64,000 bases of DNA from Microvirga soli (GTDB lineage: Bacteria; Pseudomonadota; Alphaproteobacteria; Rhizobiales; Beijerinckiaceae), in NCBI RefSeq assembly GCF_016734765.1, contig NZ_JAERQE010000001.1, positions 248,001-312,000 of the forward strand, given 5' to 3'. Numbering within the stretch: position 1 is the first letter of the stretch; the number at the start of each line of letters is the position of its first letter. This document shows positions 46,364-56,925 of the stretch, piece by piece. The notes beneath the pieces were generated by a model. The model saw only the letters and a list, made by a program, of their open reading frames with translations. It did not search any database and was not told where the DNA came from. The translations under genes were made by a program, and so were the position numbers.

Positions 46364-46392
46364 ACACGATTTCAGGGAAGAGATAACTTTTC

Positions 46393-48003
<1,611 letters not shown>

Positions 48004-48530
48004 GGAAGATGTCTCCTGATTGCCAGTCACCGCGCAGCCGGATGTGCCGCCGTCCGATGCCGTCACATGGGGTGGATCAAACAACGCGGCCGAAACTTTG
48101 CCGTCTCGCTTGAACATAGAACCTTCTTTAGGTCAGCTGACGAGGCCGTCAACTCAAGCCGTTTCATTGCATTCTATTTTCGTCAAAAACAGACCTGCAA
48201 CAGCCCTGATCGCAAGGATTTTCCGGCTTTGGGGGAGTTCTTTCGTATGATTGACATGGTTCCCTTACGAAAAATCTGGTGATCTCAGGTTTCAGACACC
48301 GGCCTGAAACGTGGGGCCGAGGAATTCTGTCCGATCCGTAATGCGCCGTTCATCCCCGGTTGAAGCACCTGCCCTTAGACCCCACTATCAGTGACCACCC
48401 TGGTCATCGCACCGGGGAAAACCATATTTATGCCACGAGAATGGCGCAGTTGGGGACGTTTTAAGGCCTTCTGCGTTGTCACACGGGGCAAAAAGCCGAC
48501 TTTCGTCCGTGCCAAGCTAAGGAAGAGTTC
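48004..48530. promoter_or_regulatory. Divergent regulatory region between pckA and chvI
   Basis: About 527 bases with no credible gene. It should hold promoters for pckA (minus) and for the chvI-led operon (plus). The clearest structure is GTTTCAG (48289-48295), eight bases, CTGAAAC (48304-48310), perfect 7-bp arms. The pckA-proximal 48130-48200 is AT-richer. Control of pckA by ChvI is, as I recall, reported in rhizobia, which fits this layout. Confidence 0.5.
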
Positions 48531-49229
48531 ATGCCAACGATCGCCCTTGTTGATGACGATCGCAACATCCTGACCTCTGTTTCCATCGCCCTCGAGGCGG
48601 AGGGCTACCGCATCCAGACCTATACGGACGGGGCGTCTGCCCTGGACGGGCTCAAGCACGCCCCGCCGGATCTGGCCATCTTCGACATCAAGATGCCGCG
48701 CATGGACGGCATGGAACTGCTGCGCCGCCTGCGACAGAAATCGGACCTTCCCGTGATCTTCCTCACCTCGAAGGACGAGGAGATCGACGAGCTGTTCGGC
48801 CTCAAAATGGGCGCCGACGATTTCATCCGCAAACCCTTCTCGCAGCGCCTTCTGGTCGAGCGCGTGAAGGCGGTGCTGCGCCGCTTCGCCCCCAAGGACC
48901 AGAGCGCCCCCAAGGAGGCCGATCCGAAGGCCCTGGAGCGCGGGCAGCTCAAGATGGATCCGGAGCGCCACGCCTGCACCTGGAAGAATGAGCCTGTAAC
49001 GCTCACCGTGACGGAGTTCCTGATCCTGCAGGCGCTCGCCACGCGCCCCGGGGTGGTGAAAAGCCGCAATGCGCTCATGGATGCGGCCTATGACGATCAG
49101 GTCTATGTGGACGACCGGACGATCGACAGCCACATCAAGCGCCTGCGCAAGAAGTTCAAGTCGGTTGACCAGAGTTTCGAAATGATCGAGACCCTCTACG
49201 GCGTGGGCTACCGCTTCAAGGAAGCCTGA
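48531..49229 (+). CDS. chvI: Two-component response regulator ChvI
   Basis: 232 residues, OmpR/PhoB type. Receiver (about 1-120) with acidic pocket VDDD at 7-10, phospho-acceptor Asp52 in [13 protein letters not shown], and conserved Lys in [10 protein letters not shown]-terminal winged HTH ends [18 protein letters not shown] and [11 protein letters not shown]. Its position before the ChvG kinase, hprK, manX and npr is the characteristic alphaproteobacterial order. ChvI controls envelope stress, acid and host-adaptation genes. Confidence 0.94.
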   Translation: MPTIALVDDDRNILTSVSIALEAEGYRIQTYTDGASALDGLKHAPPDLAIFDIKMPRMDGMELLRRLRQKSDLPVIFLTSKDEEIDELFGLKMGADDFIRKPFSQRLLVERVKAVLRRFAPKDQSAPKEADPKALERGQLKMDPERHACTWKNEPVTLTVTEFLILQALATRPGVVKSRNALMDAAYDDQVYVDDRTIDSHIKRLRKKFKSVDQSFEMIETLYGVGYRFKEA

Positions 49230-49301
49230 CGCTGAAAGCGCGAGCAACCTGGAAGGACCTTGGCCCGATGCGTCCATCGGGTCACGGGCCAAGCGAGTGG
49301 C

Positions 49302-51155
49302 ATGAAGGCTGATCCCATCCACGCCGAAGCGGGTTTCGACGATCCGCCTGCTCCACAGAGCGCCTTGGAGCGGCTGAAGCAGTTCGGCCGCATGCTCGTG
49401 CAACGCGCCTCATCCAGCCTGACGCGCCGGATCGTGGTGCTCAACCTGGCCGGGCTCGTGGCCCTGCTCGTGGGCTTTCTCTACCTCAACCAGTTCCGCG
49501 AAGGCCTCATTGAGGCCCGGGTGCAGAGCCTGCTCACCCAGGGTGAGATCATCGCCGGGGCGATCGCCGGCTCCGCCACGGTGGAAACCAACACCATCAC
49601 GATCGATCCGGATCAGCTGCTGCAGATGCAGGCGGGAGAAACGGAGCGGTTCAACGACGAAGCCTTCTCCTCCCTCGAGTTCTCCATCAATCCCGAGCGC
49701 GTCGCGCCCCTCCTGCGGCGGCTGGTGACGCCGACCAAGACCCGCGCGCGCATCTTCGACCGCGAGGGCATGCTGCTCCTCGATTCCCGGTCGTTCTATT
49801 CCCGCGGCGACATCCTGCGCATGGATCTCCCTCCGGTGGCCAATGTGGAGGACACCCTGACGGCCATGGAACGCACCTGGAACAGCATCCGCAAGATGTT
49901 CCGGCGCACCATACGGCCGGTGCAGGAGGAAGCAGGCCCCATCAACGGCAAGTCCCTGGCCGAGGTGCAGCAGGCCTATGCGGGCCAGCAGGCGAGCGAG
50001 GTGCGCGTCAACGCCCGGGGCGAGACCATCGTGTCGGTGGCCGTGCCGATCCAGCGCTTCCGCACGGTGCAGGGCGCGCTCCTGCTCTCGACCCAGGAAG
50101 GCGACATCGACGCGATCATCGCGTCCGAGCGCTTCGCCCTGCTCCAAGTCTTCCTGGTGGCCGCCATCGTGATGATCGTGCTGTCGCTTTTCCTCGCCGG
50201 CGCCATCGCCGGTCCGGTCCGGCGCCTGGCGGAGGCCGCCGAGCGGGTGCGATGGGGCACGAAATCGCGTCAGGAGATCCCCGACTTCACCGGCCGCGCC
50301 GACGAGATCGGCCACCTGTCGGGGGCGCTTCGCGACATGACCAAGGCGCTCTACAACCGCATGGACGCCATCGAGAGCTTCGCGGCCGATGTGGCGCACG
50401 AGCTGAAGAACCCGCTCACCTCCCTGCGCAGCGCAGTGGAGACCCTGCCGCTCGCCCGCAGCGACGAGTCCCGCGGGCGGCTTCTCTCGATCATCCAGCA
50501 TGACGTGAAGCGCCTCGACCGGCTGATCAGCGACATCTCGGATGCCTCGCGTCTCGATGCGGAGCTCGCCCGCGCCGATGCGGAGCCCGTGGACATGATG
50601 CGCCTGCTCGAGGCGGTGGTGTCGGTGGCCAACGAGCGCCGCCAGGAGCACGATGCGCTCATCACGCTGAACATCGAGAACGCGGCCAAGAACCGCGACG
50701 CCTTCCTGGTGCTCGGCCACGACAGCCGCCTGGGCCAGGTGTTCAACAACCTACTGGACAATGCCCGCTCCTTCTCGCCGCCCGACGAGACCGTGAGGGT
50801 CTCCATGCGCCGGCGCCGGAACGATGTGGAGATCCTGGTCGAGGACAGTGGTCCCGGCATCGAGCCCGATGCCCTCGACCGCATCTTCGAGCGCTTCTAC
50901 ACCGACCGGCCCGAGCAGGGCTTCGGACAGAACTCGGGCCTTGGCCTGTCCATCTCCCGCCAGATCATCGAGGCGCACCGGGGCACGATCCGGGCCGAGA
51001 ACCGGCTTGGAGCTCCCGATGAGAGCGGCGAGCCGCGGCGTCTCGGCGCCCGCTTCGTGATCCGGCTTCCCATCGAAGGCGGTAGGGCCAGGAGGGACCA
51101 CGGGAAGAAGGACAAGGATCGCGGGAAGCGCGAGGCGGGGAAGAACGGGCCGTGA
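49302..51155 (+). CDS. chvG: Sensor histidine kinase ChvG
   Basis: 617 residues from the ATG at 49302; a TTG at 49260 is in frame. Cytoplasmic N-terminus, membrane helix about 44-63, a periplasmic domain of about 230 residues, second helix about 285-310 (VFLVAAIVMIVLSLFLAGAIAG), HAMP, HisKA with phospho-acceptor His366 in ADVAHELKNPLTSLRSAVET, and HATPase with N-box NLLDNARSFS, EDSGPGIE and GLGLSISRQII. It phosphorylates ChvI; in relatives a periplasmic inhibitor (ExoR) restrains it. The C-terminal basic tail (about 600-617) overlaps hprK by four bases (GTGA). Confidence 0.93.
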   Translation: MKADPIHAEAGFDDPPAPQSALERLKQFGRMLVQRASSSLTRRIVVLNLAGLVALLVGFLYLNQFREGLIEARVQSLLTQGEIIAGAIAGSATVETNTITIDPDQLLQMQAGETERFNDEAFSSLEFSINPERVAPLLRRLVTPTKTRARIFDREGMLLLDSRSFYSRGDILRMDLPPVANVEDTLTAMERTWNSIRKMFRRTIRPVQEEAGPINGKSLAEVQQAYAGQQASEVRVNARGETIVSVAVPIQRFRTVQGALLLSTQEGDIDAIIASERFALLQVFLVAAIVMIVLSLFLAGAIAGPVRRLAEAAERVRWGTKSRQEIPDFTGRADEIGHLSGALRDMTKALYNRMDAIESFAADVAHELKNPLTSLRSAVETLPLARSDESRGRLLSIIQHDVKRLDRLISDISDASRLDAELARADAEPVDMMRLLEAVVSVANERRQEHDALITLNIENAAKNRDAFLVLGHDSRLGQVFNNLLDNARSFSPPDETVRVSMRRRRNDVEILVEDSGPGIEPDALDRIFERFYTDRPEQGFGQNSGLGLSISRQIIEAHRGTIRAENRLGAPDESGEPRRLGARFVIRLPIEGGRARRDHGKKDKDRGKREAGKNGP

Positions 51156-51607
51156 GCGACGCCCAGATCATCCATGCCGGTTGCGTGCTCGTCGGGGAAG
51201 CCGGCCTCCTGATCCGGGGCGCATCGGGCTCCGGCAAGTCGATGCTCGCCCGCGAGGTGGTGTCCCGCGCCGTCCAGACGGGCCGTTTCGGGCGCCTCGT
51301 CAGCGACGACCGGACTAGGCTAGAGGTCCGGAACGGCCGCCTCGTCGCCCAGCCGGTCAAGCCGCTCGACGGGTGCATCGAGGTGTTCGGCCTCGGAATC
51401 GTCCGGCAGGCTCATGAGCCGGCCGCCGTCATCCGCCTCGTGATCGACCTCTGCGAGAGCCTGGCCCGCTATCCGGAGGAGCAGGACGGGCGGGTCGCCC
51501 TCTGCGGCGTCATGGTCCCTCGCATTCACATGCAGGCCGGAGCAGTGTCTGTGGACATTGCCATGGCCTGCCTGAGTGGTGTTTGCGACACGGTCGTGAC
51601 ACTGTGA
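51152..51607 (+). CDS. hprK: Short-form HPr kinase/phosphorylase
   Basis: 151 residues, only the catalytic C-terminal half of a classical HprK (about 310 residues), as in other Hyphomicrobiales. Walker A RGASGSGKSMLA at about 22-33; DD in LVSDDRTRLEV; the EVFGLGIVRQAHE segment corresponds to the family signature loop. It phosphorylates or dephosphorylates HPr on a serine. GTG start overlaps the chvG stop, so translation is coupled. The HPr downstream retains the target serine motif RSIMGLLTL. Confidence 0.92.
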   Translation: MSDAQIIHAGCVLVGEAGLLIRGASGSGKSMLAREVVSRAVQTGRFGRLVSDDRTRLEVRNGRLVAQPVKPLDGCIEVFGLGIVRQAHEPAAVIRLVIDLCESLARYPEEQDGRVALCGVMVPRIHMQAGAVSVDIAMACLSGVCDTVVTL

Positions 51608-51695
51608 TGAACTTTTGCTCTCATTGCTCTTGCGCTTGGCTTCGCGGTGCACAAAATAGCGGCTCCGCTCTCGGAGCGTTCGGACCTGTAACATT

Positions 51696-52097
51696 ATGAT
51701 TGGAATGGTGCTCGTCACCCACGGGCAGCTCGCGACCGAATTCAAGGCGGCGCTTGAGCATGTGGTGGGACCTCAAGAGCAGCTTGAGACGATCACGATC
51801 GGCCCCGACGACGATATGGAGACACGGCGCAAGGACATCATGGATGCCGTGTGCCGGGTCAATTCGGGCCAGGGGGTTGTGGTTCTGACGGACATGTTCG
51901 GGGGCACTCCCTCCAACCTGGCCCTGTCCTGCATGAATGGCGGCTCCGTCGAGGTGGTGGCCGGCATCAACCTGCCCATGCTCATCAAGCTCGCCAGCGT
52001 GCGCGACGAGGAACCCTTGACCGACGCCGTGTCCCACGCCCAGGAGGCCGGGCGCAAATACATCAACATCGCCTCGCGCGTGCTCTCGGGAAAGTAA
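51696..52097 (+). CDS. manX: PTS EIIA component, mannose type
   Basis: 133 residues. EIIA-Man fold with the active-site His in IGMVLVTHGQLATEF and conserved TDMFGGTPSNLAL. No EIIB or EIIC genes are near, so this is the regulatory PTS branch of alphaproteobacteria in which EIIA receives phosphate from HPr without sugar transport. It sits between hprK and npr; in relatives the set is linked to ChvG/ChvI signalling. Confidence 0.94.
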   Translation: MIGMVLVTHGQLATEFKAALEHVVGPQEQLETITIGPDDDMETRRKDIMDAVCRVNSGQGVVVLTDMFGGTPSNLALSCMNGGSVEVVAGINLPMLIKLASVRDEEPLTDAVSHAQEAGRKYINIASRVLSGK

Positions 52098-52102
52098 CCG
52101 GC

Positions 52103-52423
52103 ATGGACAGGTCCCTCGATCAGGATTGCCCGCCTGTTGTCGTGCCCGAGGGTGCCATGGCCAGGGAACTGCCCATCATCAACCGTCGCGGCCTGCATGC
52201 CCGCGCCTCGGCCAAGTTCGTCCAGACCGTCGAGCGCTTCGACGCCGACGTGACCGTCACCCGTTGCGGCGAGACCGTGGGTGGGCGCTCCATCATGGGC
52301 CTGCTTACCCTTGCGGCCGCCCAGGGCACCACGATCACCGTCACTGCCAAGGGGCCGGATGCCTCGGCCTGCCTGCAGGCCATCGACGACCTCCTCGCCA
52401 ACAGGTTCGGCGAGGACGAGTGA
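52103..52423 (+). CDS. Phosphocarrier HPr
   Basis: 106 residues from the ATG at 52103, six bases after manX, with GGGAAAG upstream; an ATG at 52157 (MARELPIINRRG) is a shorter alternative. His32 in NRRGLHARASAKFV is the EI-dependent site, and the serine in GGRSIMGLLTLAA matches the HprK target Ser46 of Gram-positive HPr. It passes phosphate from enzyme I (gene not in this window) to EIIA. Confidence 0.93.
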   Translation: MDRSLDQDCPPVVVPEGAMARELPIINRRGLHARASAKFVQTVERFDADVTVTRCGETVGGRSIMGLLTLAAAQGTTITVTAKGPDASACLQAIDDLLANRFGEDE

Positions 52424-52434
52424 TCCTAGAAAAC

Positions 52435-52454
52435 ATATAAAGACATCTTTATAT
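52435..52454. promoter_or_regulatory. Dyad upstream of ahcY, SahR-type
   Basis: ATATAAAGA (52435-52443), CA, TCTTTATAT (52446-52454): perfect 9-bp arms, 76 bases before the ahcY ATG. It resembles the AT-rich dyads reported for ArsR-family regulators (SahR) of methionine-cycle genes in proteobacteria; the match is from memory. It would make ahcY independently regulated from the PTS genes. Confidence 0.7.
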
Positions 52455-52530
52455 CTTGATTGCCTCTGCCGCGGCTCTCTGGTAGAGACGGCGCCAATTC
52501 ACCCAGAACTGGCGCAGAAGAGAGGCCATC

Positions 52531-53931
52531 ATGGCACAGGATTATATCGTCAAAGACATCGGCTTGGCTGACTTCGGCCGCAAGGAAATCTCGATCGCCG
52601 AGACCGAGATGCCGGGCCTCATGGCCATCCGCGAGGAATACGGCCCGAAGCAGCCCCTGAAGGGCGCCCGCATCGCCGGCTCGCTCCACATGACCATCCA
52701 GACCGCGGTGCTGATCGAGACCCTGAAGGCTCTCGGCGCCGATATCCGCTGGGTGTCCTGCAACATCTACTCCACCCAGGACCACGCCGCCGCCGCGATT
52801 GCTGCCGCCGGCATCCCGGTCTTCGCCTATAAGGGCGAGACCCTGCAGGAGTACTGGGAGTACACCGCCAAGCTGTTCGACTGGCACGGCGGCGGCATGC
52901 CCAACATGATCCTCGACGATGGCGGCGACGCCACCATGCTGGTTCATCTTGGCCTACGCGCCGAGCAGGGCGACACCGCCTTCCTCGACAAGCCGGGCTC
53001 TGAGGAAGAGGAAGTGTTCTTCGCGCTGGTCAAGCGCCTGCTTAACGAGAAGCCGAAGGGCTGGTTCGCGGGTCTCGCCGAGTCCATCAAGGGCGTGTCG
53101 GAAGAGACCACCACGGGCGTGCACCGCCTCTACATCATGGAGAAGGAGGGCAAGCTCCTCTTCCCGGCGATCAACGTCAACGACTCGGTCACCAAGTCCA
53201 AGTTCGACAACCTCTACGGCTGCCGCGAGTCGCTCGTCGACGGCATCCGCCGCGGCACGGACGTGATGATGGCCGGCAAGGTCGCCATGGTGGCGGGCTT
53301 CGGCGACGTGGGCAAGGGCTCGGCCGCCTCATTGCGCCAGGCCGGCTGCCGCGTGCTGGTGTCGGAGGTCGATCCGATCTGCGCGCTCCAGGCCGCCATG
53401 GAAGGCTACGAGGTCACCACGATGGAAGACGCGGCTCCCCGCGCCGACATCTTCGTCACCGCCACCGGCAACAAGGACGTGATCACTCTCGACCACATGC
53501 GCGCCATGAAGGACCGGGCGATCGTCTGCAACATCGGCCACTTCGACAACGAGATCCAGGTCGCTGGCCTCAAGAACCTCAAGTGGGACAACGTGAAGCC
53601 GCAGGTGGACGAGATCACGTTCCCCGACGGCCATCGCATCATCCTGCTGTCGGAAGGCCGCCTTGTGAACCTCGGCAACGCCATGGGCCACCCGTCCTTC
53701 GTGATGTCGGCCTCGTTCGCCAACCAGACGCTCGCCCAAATCGAGCTCTTCGCCAACCAGGGCAAGTACGAGCGCAAGGTCTACACTCTCCCCAAGCACC
53801 TGGACGAGAAGGTCGCCGCCCTGCATCTCGAGAAGATCGGCGTGAAGCTCACCAAGCTGAGCCCCGATCAGGCCTCCTATATCGGCGTCTCGGAGAAGGG
53901 CCCGTTCAAGCCGGATCACTACCGCTACTGA
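52531..53931 (+). CDS. ahcY: S-adenosylhomocysteinase
   Basis: 466 residues, the length of the bacterial form with the roughly 40-residue insertion. Motifs: [42 protein letters not shown], the NAD loop [30 protein letters not shown], the C-terminal [15 protein letters not shown] and KPDHYRY. It cleaves SAH to adenosine and homocysteine, keeping methyltransferases uninhibited. ATG at 52531. The leader carries the dyad at 52435 and a GCGCCA...TGGCGC pair near the start. Confidence 0.97.
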   Translation: MAQDYIVKDIGLADFGRKEISIAETEMPGLMAIREEYGPKQPLKGARIAGSLHMTIQTAVLIETLKALGADIRWVSCNIYSTQDHAAAAIAAAGIPVFAYKGETLQEYWEYTAKLFDWHGGGMPNMILDDGGDATMLVHLGLRAEQGDTAFLDKPGSEEEEVFFALVKRLLNEKPKGWFAGLAESIKGVSEETTTGVHRLYIMEKEGKLLFPAINVNDSVTKSKFDNLYGCRESLVDGIRRGTDVMMAGKVAMVAGFGDVGKGSAASLRQAGCRVLVSEVDPICALQAAMEGYEVTTMEDAAPRADIFVTATGNKDVITLDHMRAMKDRAIVCNIGHFDNEIQVAGLKNLKWDNVKPQVDEITFPDGHRIILLSEGRLVNLGNAMGHPSFVMSASFANQTLAQIELFANQGKYERKVYTLPKHLDEKVAALHLEKIGVKLTKLSPDQASYIGVSEKGPFKPDHYRY

Positions 53932-53957
53932 TCGGCCACGCATTTCAAGAACCACCG

Positions 53958-53982
53958 AAAGCCCGGCTCTCCGCCGGGCTTT
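53958..53982 (+). terminator. Rho-independent terminator of ahcY
   Basis: Perfect 10-bp stem AAAGCCCGGC (53958-53967) / GCCGGGCTTT (53973-53982), loop TCTCC, followed by TTCTTT. Located 27 bases after the ahcY stop, so divL needs its own promoter. Confidence 0.88.
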
Positions 53983-54349
53983 TTCTTTGCCTGCCGGTTA
54001 TGGCGCATCGAACAGGTCCCAGAAGTGCCCTCCACTTTTGGGTCCGATGCTCTGACGAATCGACAAAGTGCCGCACCGGCATGTGTGTGACCGGATTGCA
54101 ATATGGTTCGACGAATTGCGCACAGGTTCTCCAAAGGAAGTTTAAGCCGGTATTAACCCTCTTCCTGGCGGAGTCAGGGGTGGTCTAAGGTGAACACGAA
54201 TCGACCGGCTGTGCTTCGGCATCGAACCTGCGCCGGCAGTTCCGTTCATGCGTAGACGGTTGACCTCGGTAGCGTCGGAAGGCGCGGCCGGGGATTGATC
54301 CAACTTGGCCTGCTAATCGGGCCGCCAACACGGAAAGGGCAGCAACGGC
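53983..54349. promoter_or_regulatory. Promoter region of divL
   Basis: About 365 bases after the ahcY terminator with no convincing gene. Contains the CtrA-type site at 54142-54156 and GAATC (GANTC, the CcrM methylation target) near 54057 and 54195. A cell-cycle-regulated divL promoter here is inference. Confidence 0.55.
54142..54156. promoter_or_regulatory. Candidate CtrA-binding site upstream of divL
   Basis: TTAAGCCGGTATTAA fits TTAA-N7-TTAA exactly, about 195 bases before the divL ATG. The other exact match I found in this window is upstream of minC. Confidence 0.62.
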
Positions 54350-56917
54350 ATGGCCGGGCTTGGGGAGCGTCACGATTGCAGCGGAGATGGGAAAAGCCTT
54401 CTCGTCGGGTCCGCCCGTGTGTCCCTGCCCCTGATCCTGCTCGCTGGCACCTCCCACGCGGCCCTGGCCGAAGACCTGCTTGCGCCCTTGACCGAGAAAG
54501 CCACCGATCTTCTCGGCTTCCTGCACAGCTTCGACCTGCACAACGCGGTCTATTTCGGCCTCTTCATGGGCCTCGTGGCTTTCTCGACCACCACCTCCCT
54601 GCTGCTCATGCGCGAGCAGAAGCGTGTGGTGCGAATCGAGCGCTCCTTGAGAAACGAGCTTGCGGCCCTTCGCGGCGCCGACGATCTCGCGGCCCTCCTC
54701 ATGGGCTCGGAGCGCCAGTTGCTCGTCAGCTGGCATGGGCGCGACGGCGAACCGCGCTTCCAGGGTGATCCGTCCATCATCGGCGAGAATGCGCCGGCCC
54801 AGCGGGCGCTCGCCTTCGGCACCTGGCTGAGCCCCGCCGATGCGGCCGCCGTGGAGGGCGCTCTTGAGCAGCTCAAGCTCCGGGGCCAGGCCTTCCGGCT
54901 CACGGCGCGCTGCACCGGCACCCGGTTCATCGACGTGGAAGGCCGCACCATCGGCGGCCGGGCGCTCCTGCGCCTGCGCGATGTGACCGGCGACCGGGCC
55001 GAGCTCCTGAAGGTCCAAGGCCAGCTCGCAACCGCGCGCAGCGATCTGCGCTCCATGACGATGCTGCTCGACGACGTCGCCTATCCGCTCTGGATCCGCG
55101 ACGCGGACGACCGGCTGCTCTGGGCGAACCAAGCCTATCTGCGCTCGGTCGAAGCCCGCGATCTCGACGATGCCATCGGCCGATCGCTTGAACTCCTCGG
55201 CGCTCCGACCCGGGACGAGGCGCGCCGCCAGCGCCTCTCCGGCGCCACTTATTCCAGCCGCGTGACGGCGGTGGTCGCCGGCCATCGCGCCGTGCTCGAC
55301 GTGATCGAGCGCCCCACCGCCGGCGGCAGCGCAGGCATCGCGGTCGACGTGTCGGAGCTGGAGGCGGTGCGCACCGATCTGCAGCGCCAGATGGATGCCC
55401 ATGTGCGCACCCTCGACCAGCTGCCGACAGCCGTTGCGATCTTCGACGGCGCGCAGAACCTCATCTTCAGCAATTCCGCCTATCAGCGCCTCTGGGGCCT
55501 CGACGCGGCGTTTCTCGCGTCACGCCCATCGGACAGCGAAGTTCTCGACCGCCTGCGTGCAGCCAGGAAGCTTCCCGAGCAGGCGGATTTCCGCGCCTGG
55601 AAAACCGATTTCCTGCAGGGCTACCGCTCCGTCGAGCAGCAGGAGACCTGGTGGCACCTGCCCGACCGGCGGACGCTTCGCGTGGTCGTCAATCCCAATC
55701 CGCAGGGCGGCGTCACCTATCTCTTCGACGACGTGAGCGAGCGCTTCGAGCTTGCCTCGCAGGTGCATTCGCTCACCCGCGTGCAGAGCGAGACCCTCGA
55801 CACCTTGAAGGAAGGCGTTGCGGTGTTCGGCTCGGACGGGCGCCTCAAGCTGCACAACCGCGCCTTCGCCGACATGTGGAGTCTGGCGGCCGAGATGACG
55901 GCCGCGAACCCGCATATCGACACGGTGATCAAGGCCTGCCGTCCGCTGGCGCCCCGCGACGAGCCGTGGATCGACATTCGCGGCGCCGTGGCGGGCCTGG
56001 CCGACATGCGCATGGGCCTGTCCTGCCGCATCGAGCGGCATGACGGCTCGGCGCTCGACTGCACGGCGCAGCCCCTGCCCGACGGCGCGACTCTTTTGAG
56101 CTTCACCGACGTGACGGCAAGCGTGAACGTGGAGCGCGCGCTCACCGAGCGCAACGATGCGCTGCAGCGCGCATCGCGGCTGCGCGACGAGTTCGTGCAT
56201 CACGTGTCTTACGAGCTGCGCTCGCCGCTCACCAACATCATCGGCTTCACGCAGTTGCTCGGCGACGAGACGGTGGGCGCACTCAATCCGCGCCAGCGCG
56301 ATTACGCCGATCACATCATGCGCTCCTCGGCGGCTTTGCTCGCGATTCTCAACGACATTCTCGATCTCGCCTCCATCGATACGGGCTCGCTCGAGCTCAG
56401 CCCTGAGATCGTCGACATCCGCTCCACCATCGAGGCCGCCATGCGCGGGCTGGAGGATCGCCTCGCTGAATCCTCGCTGCATCTGGTCATCGATGCGCCG
56501 GACGACATCGGCACGTTTGTCGCCGACGGCAAGCGTGTGCGCCAGATCCTGTTCAACCTGCTGTCCAACGCGGTCGGCTTCTCCTCCCCCGGCCAGACCA
56601 TCCGCGTCTCGGCGCGCAAGCGTGGCGGCGAGGTGATCTTCGAGGTGAAGGATCAGGGCCGCGGCATTTCGCCGGAGGTCAAGGCTCGGGTCTTCGAACG
56701 ATTCGAGAGCCACACATTGGGCACCCGCCACCGGGGCGTGGGCCTGGGGCTCTCGATCGTGCGCTCCTTCGTGGAGCTTCATGGCGGGCGCATCGAGATC
56801 TCGTCGGCACCGGGCGAGGGCACCACGGTCACCTGCATCTTCCCGAACGACCGGCATGAGACCCCGTCCGATGGCCGATCCGCGCAATCTGCGCTAACTC
56901 CCATCGCAGCCGAGTAG
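54350..56917 (+). CDS. divL: DivL-like PAS kinase with Tyr in place of the phospho-His
   Basis: 855 residues. Two N-terminal hydrophobic segments (about 18-40 and 63-87), PAS-like regions about 230-340, 350-470 and 475-590, then HisKA and HATPase. The phospho-acceptor motif, normally SHELRTPL, reads VSYELRSPLTNIIGF, with Tyr621 where His should be. This is the hallmark of DivL, the Caulobacter pseudo-kinase that tunes CckA and hence CtrA. The ATPase region is intact: N-box NLLSNAVGFS, DQGRGI and GVGLGLSIV. Located after ahcY and before tsaE, with a CtrA site upstream. ATG at 54350; a later start is possible. Confidence 0.9.
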   Translation: MAGLGERHDCSGDGKSLLVGSARVSLPLILLAGTSHAALAEDLLAPLTEKATDLLGFLHSFDLHNAVYFGLFMGLVAFSTTTSLLLMREQKRVVRIERSLRNELAALRGADDLAALLMGSERQLLVSWHGRDGEPRFQGDPSIIGENAPAQRALAFGTWLSPADAAAVEGALEQLKLRGQAFRLTARCTGTRFIDVEGRTIGGRALLRLRDVTGDRAELLKVQGQLATARSDLRSMTMLLDDVAYPLWIRDADDRLLWANQAYLRSVEARDLDDAIGRSLELLGAPTRDEARRQRLSGATYSSRVTAVVAGHRAVLDVIERPTAGGSAGIAVDVSELEAVRTDLQRQMDAHVRTLDQLPTAVAIFDGAQNLIFSNSAYQRLWGLDAAFLASRPSDSEVLDRLRAARKLPEQADFRAWKTDFLQGYRSVEQQETWWHLPDRRTLRVVVNPNPQGGVTYLFDDVSERFELASQVHSLTRVQSETLDTLKEGVAVFGSDGRLKLHNRAFADMWSLAAEMTAANPHIDTVIKACRPLAPRDEPWIDIRGAVAGLADMRMGLSCRIERHDGSALDCTAQPLPDGATLLSFTDVTASVNVERALTERNDALQRASRLRDEFVHHVSYELRSPLTNIIGFTQLLGDETVGALNPRQRDYADHIMRSSAALLAILNDILDLASIDTGSLELSPEIVDIRSTIEAAMRGLEDRLAESSLHLVIDAPDDIGTFVADGKRVRQILFNLLSNAVGFSSPGQTIRVSARKRGGEVIFEVKDQGRGISPEVKARVFERFESHTLGTRHRGVGLGLSIVRSFVELHGGRIEISSAPGEGTTVTCIFPNDRHETPSDGRSAQSALTPIAAE

Positions 56918-56925
56918 GAACAGCG

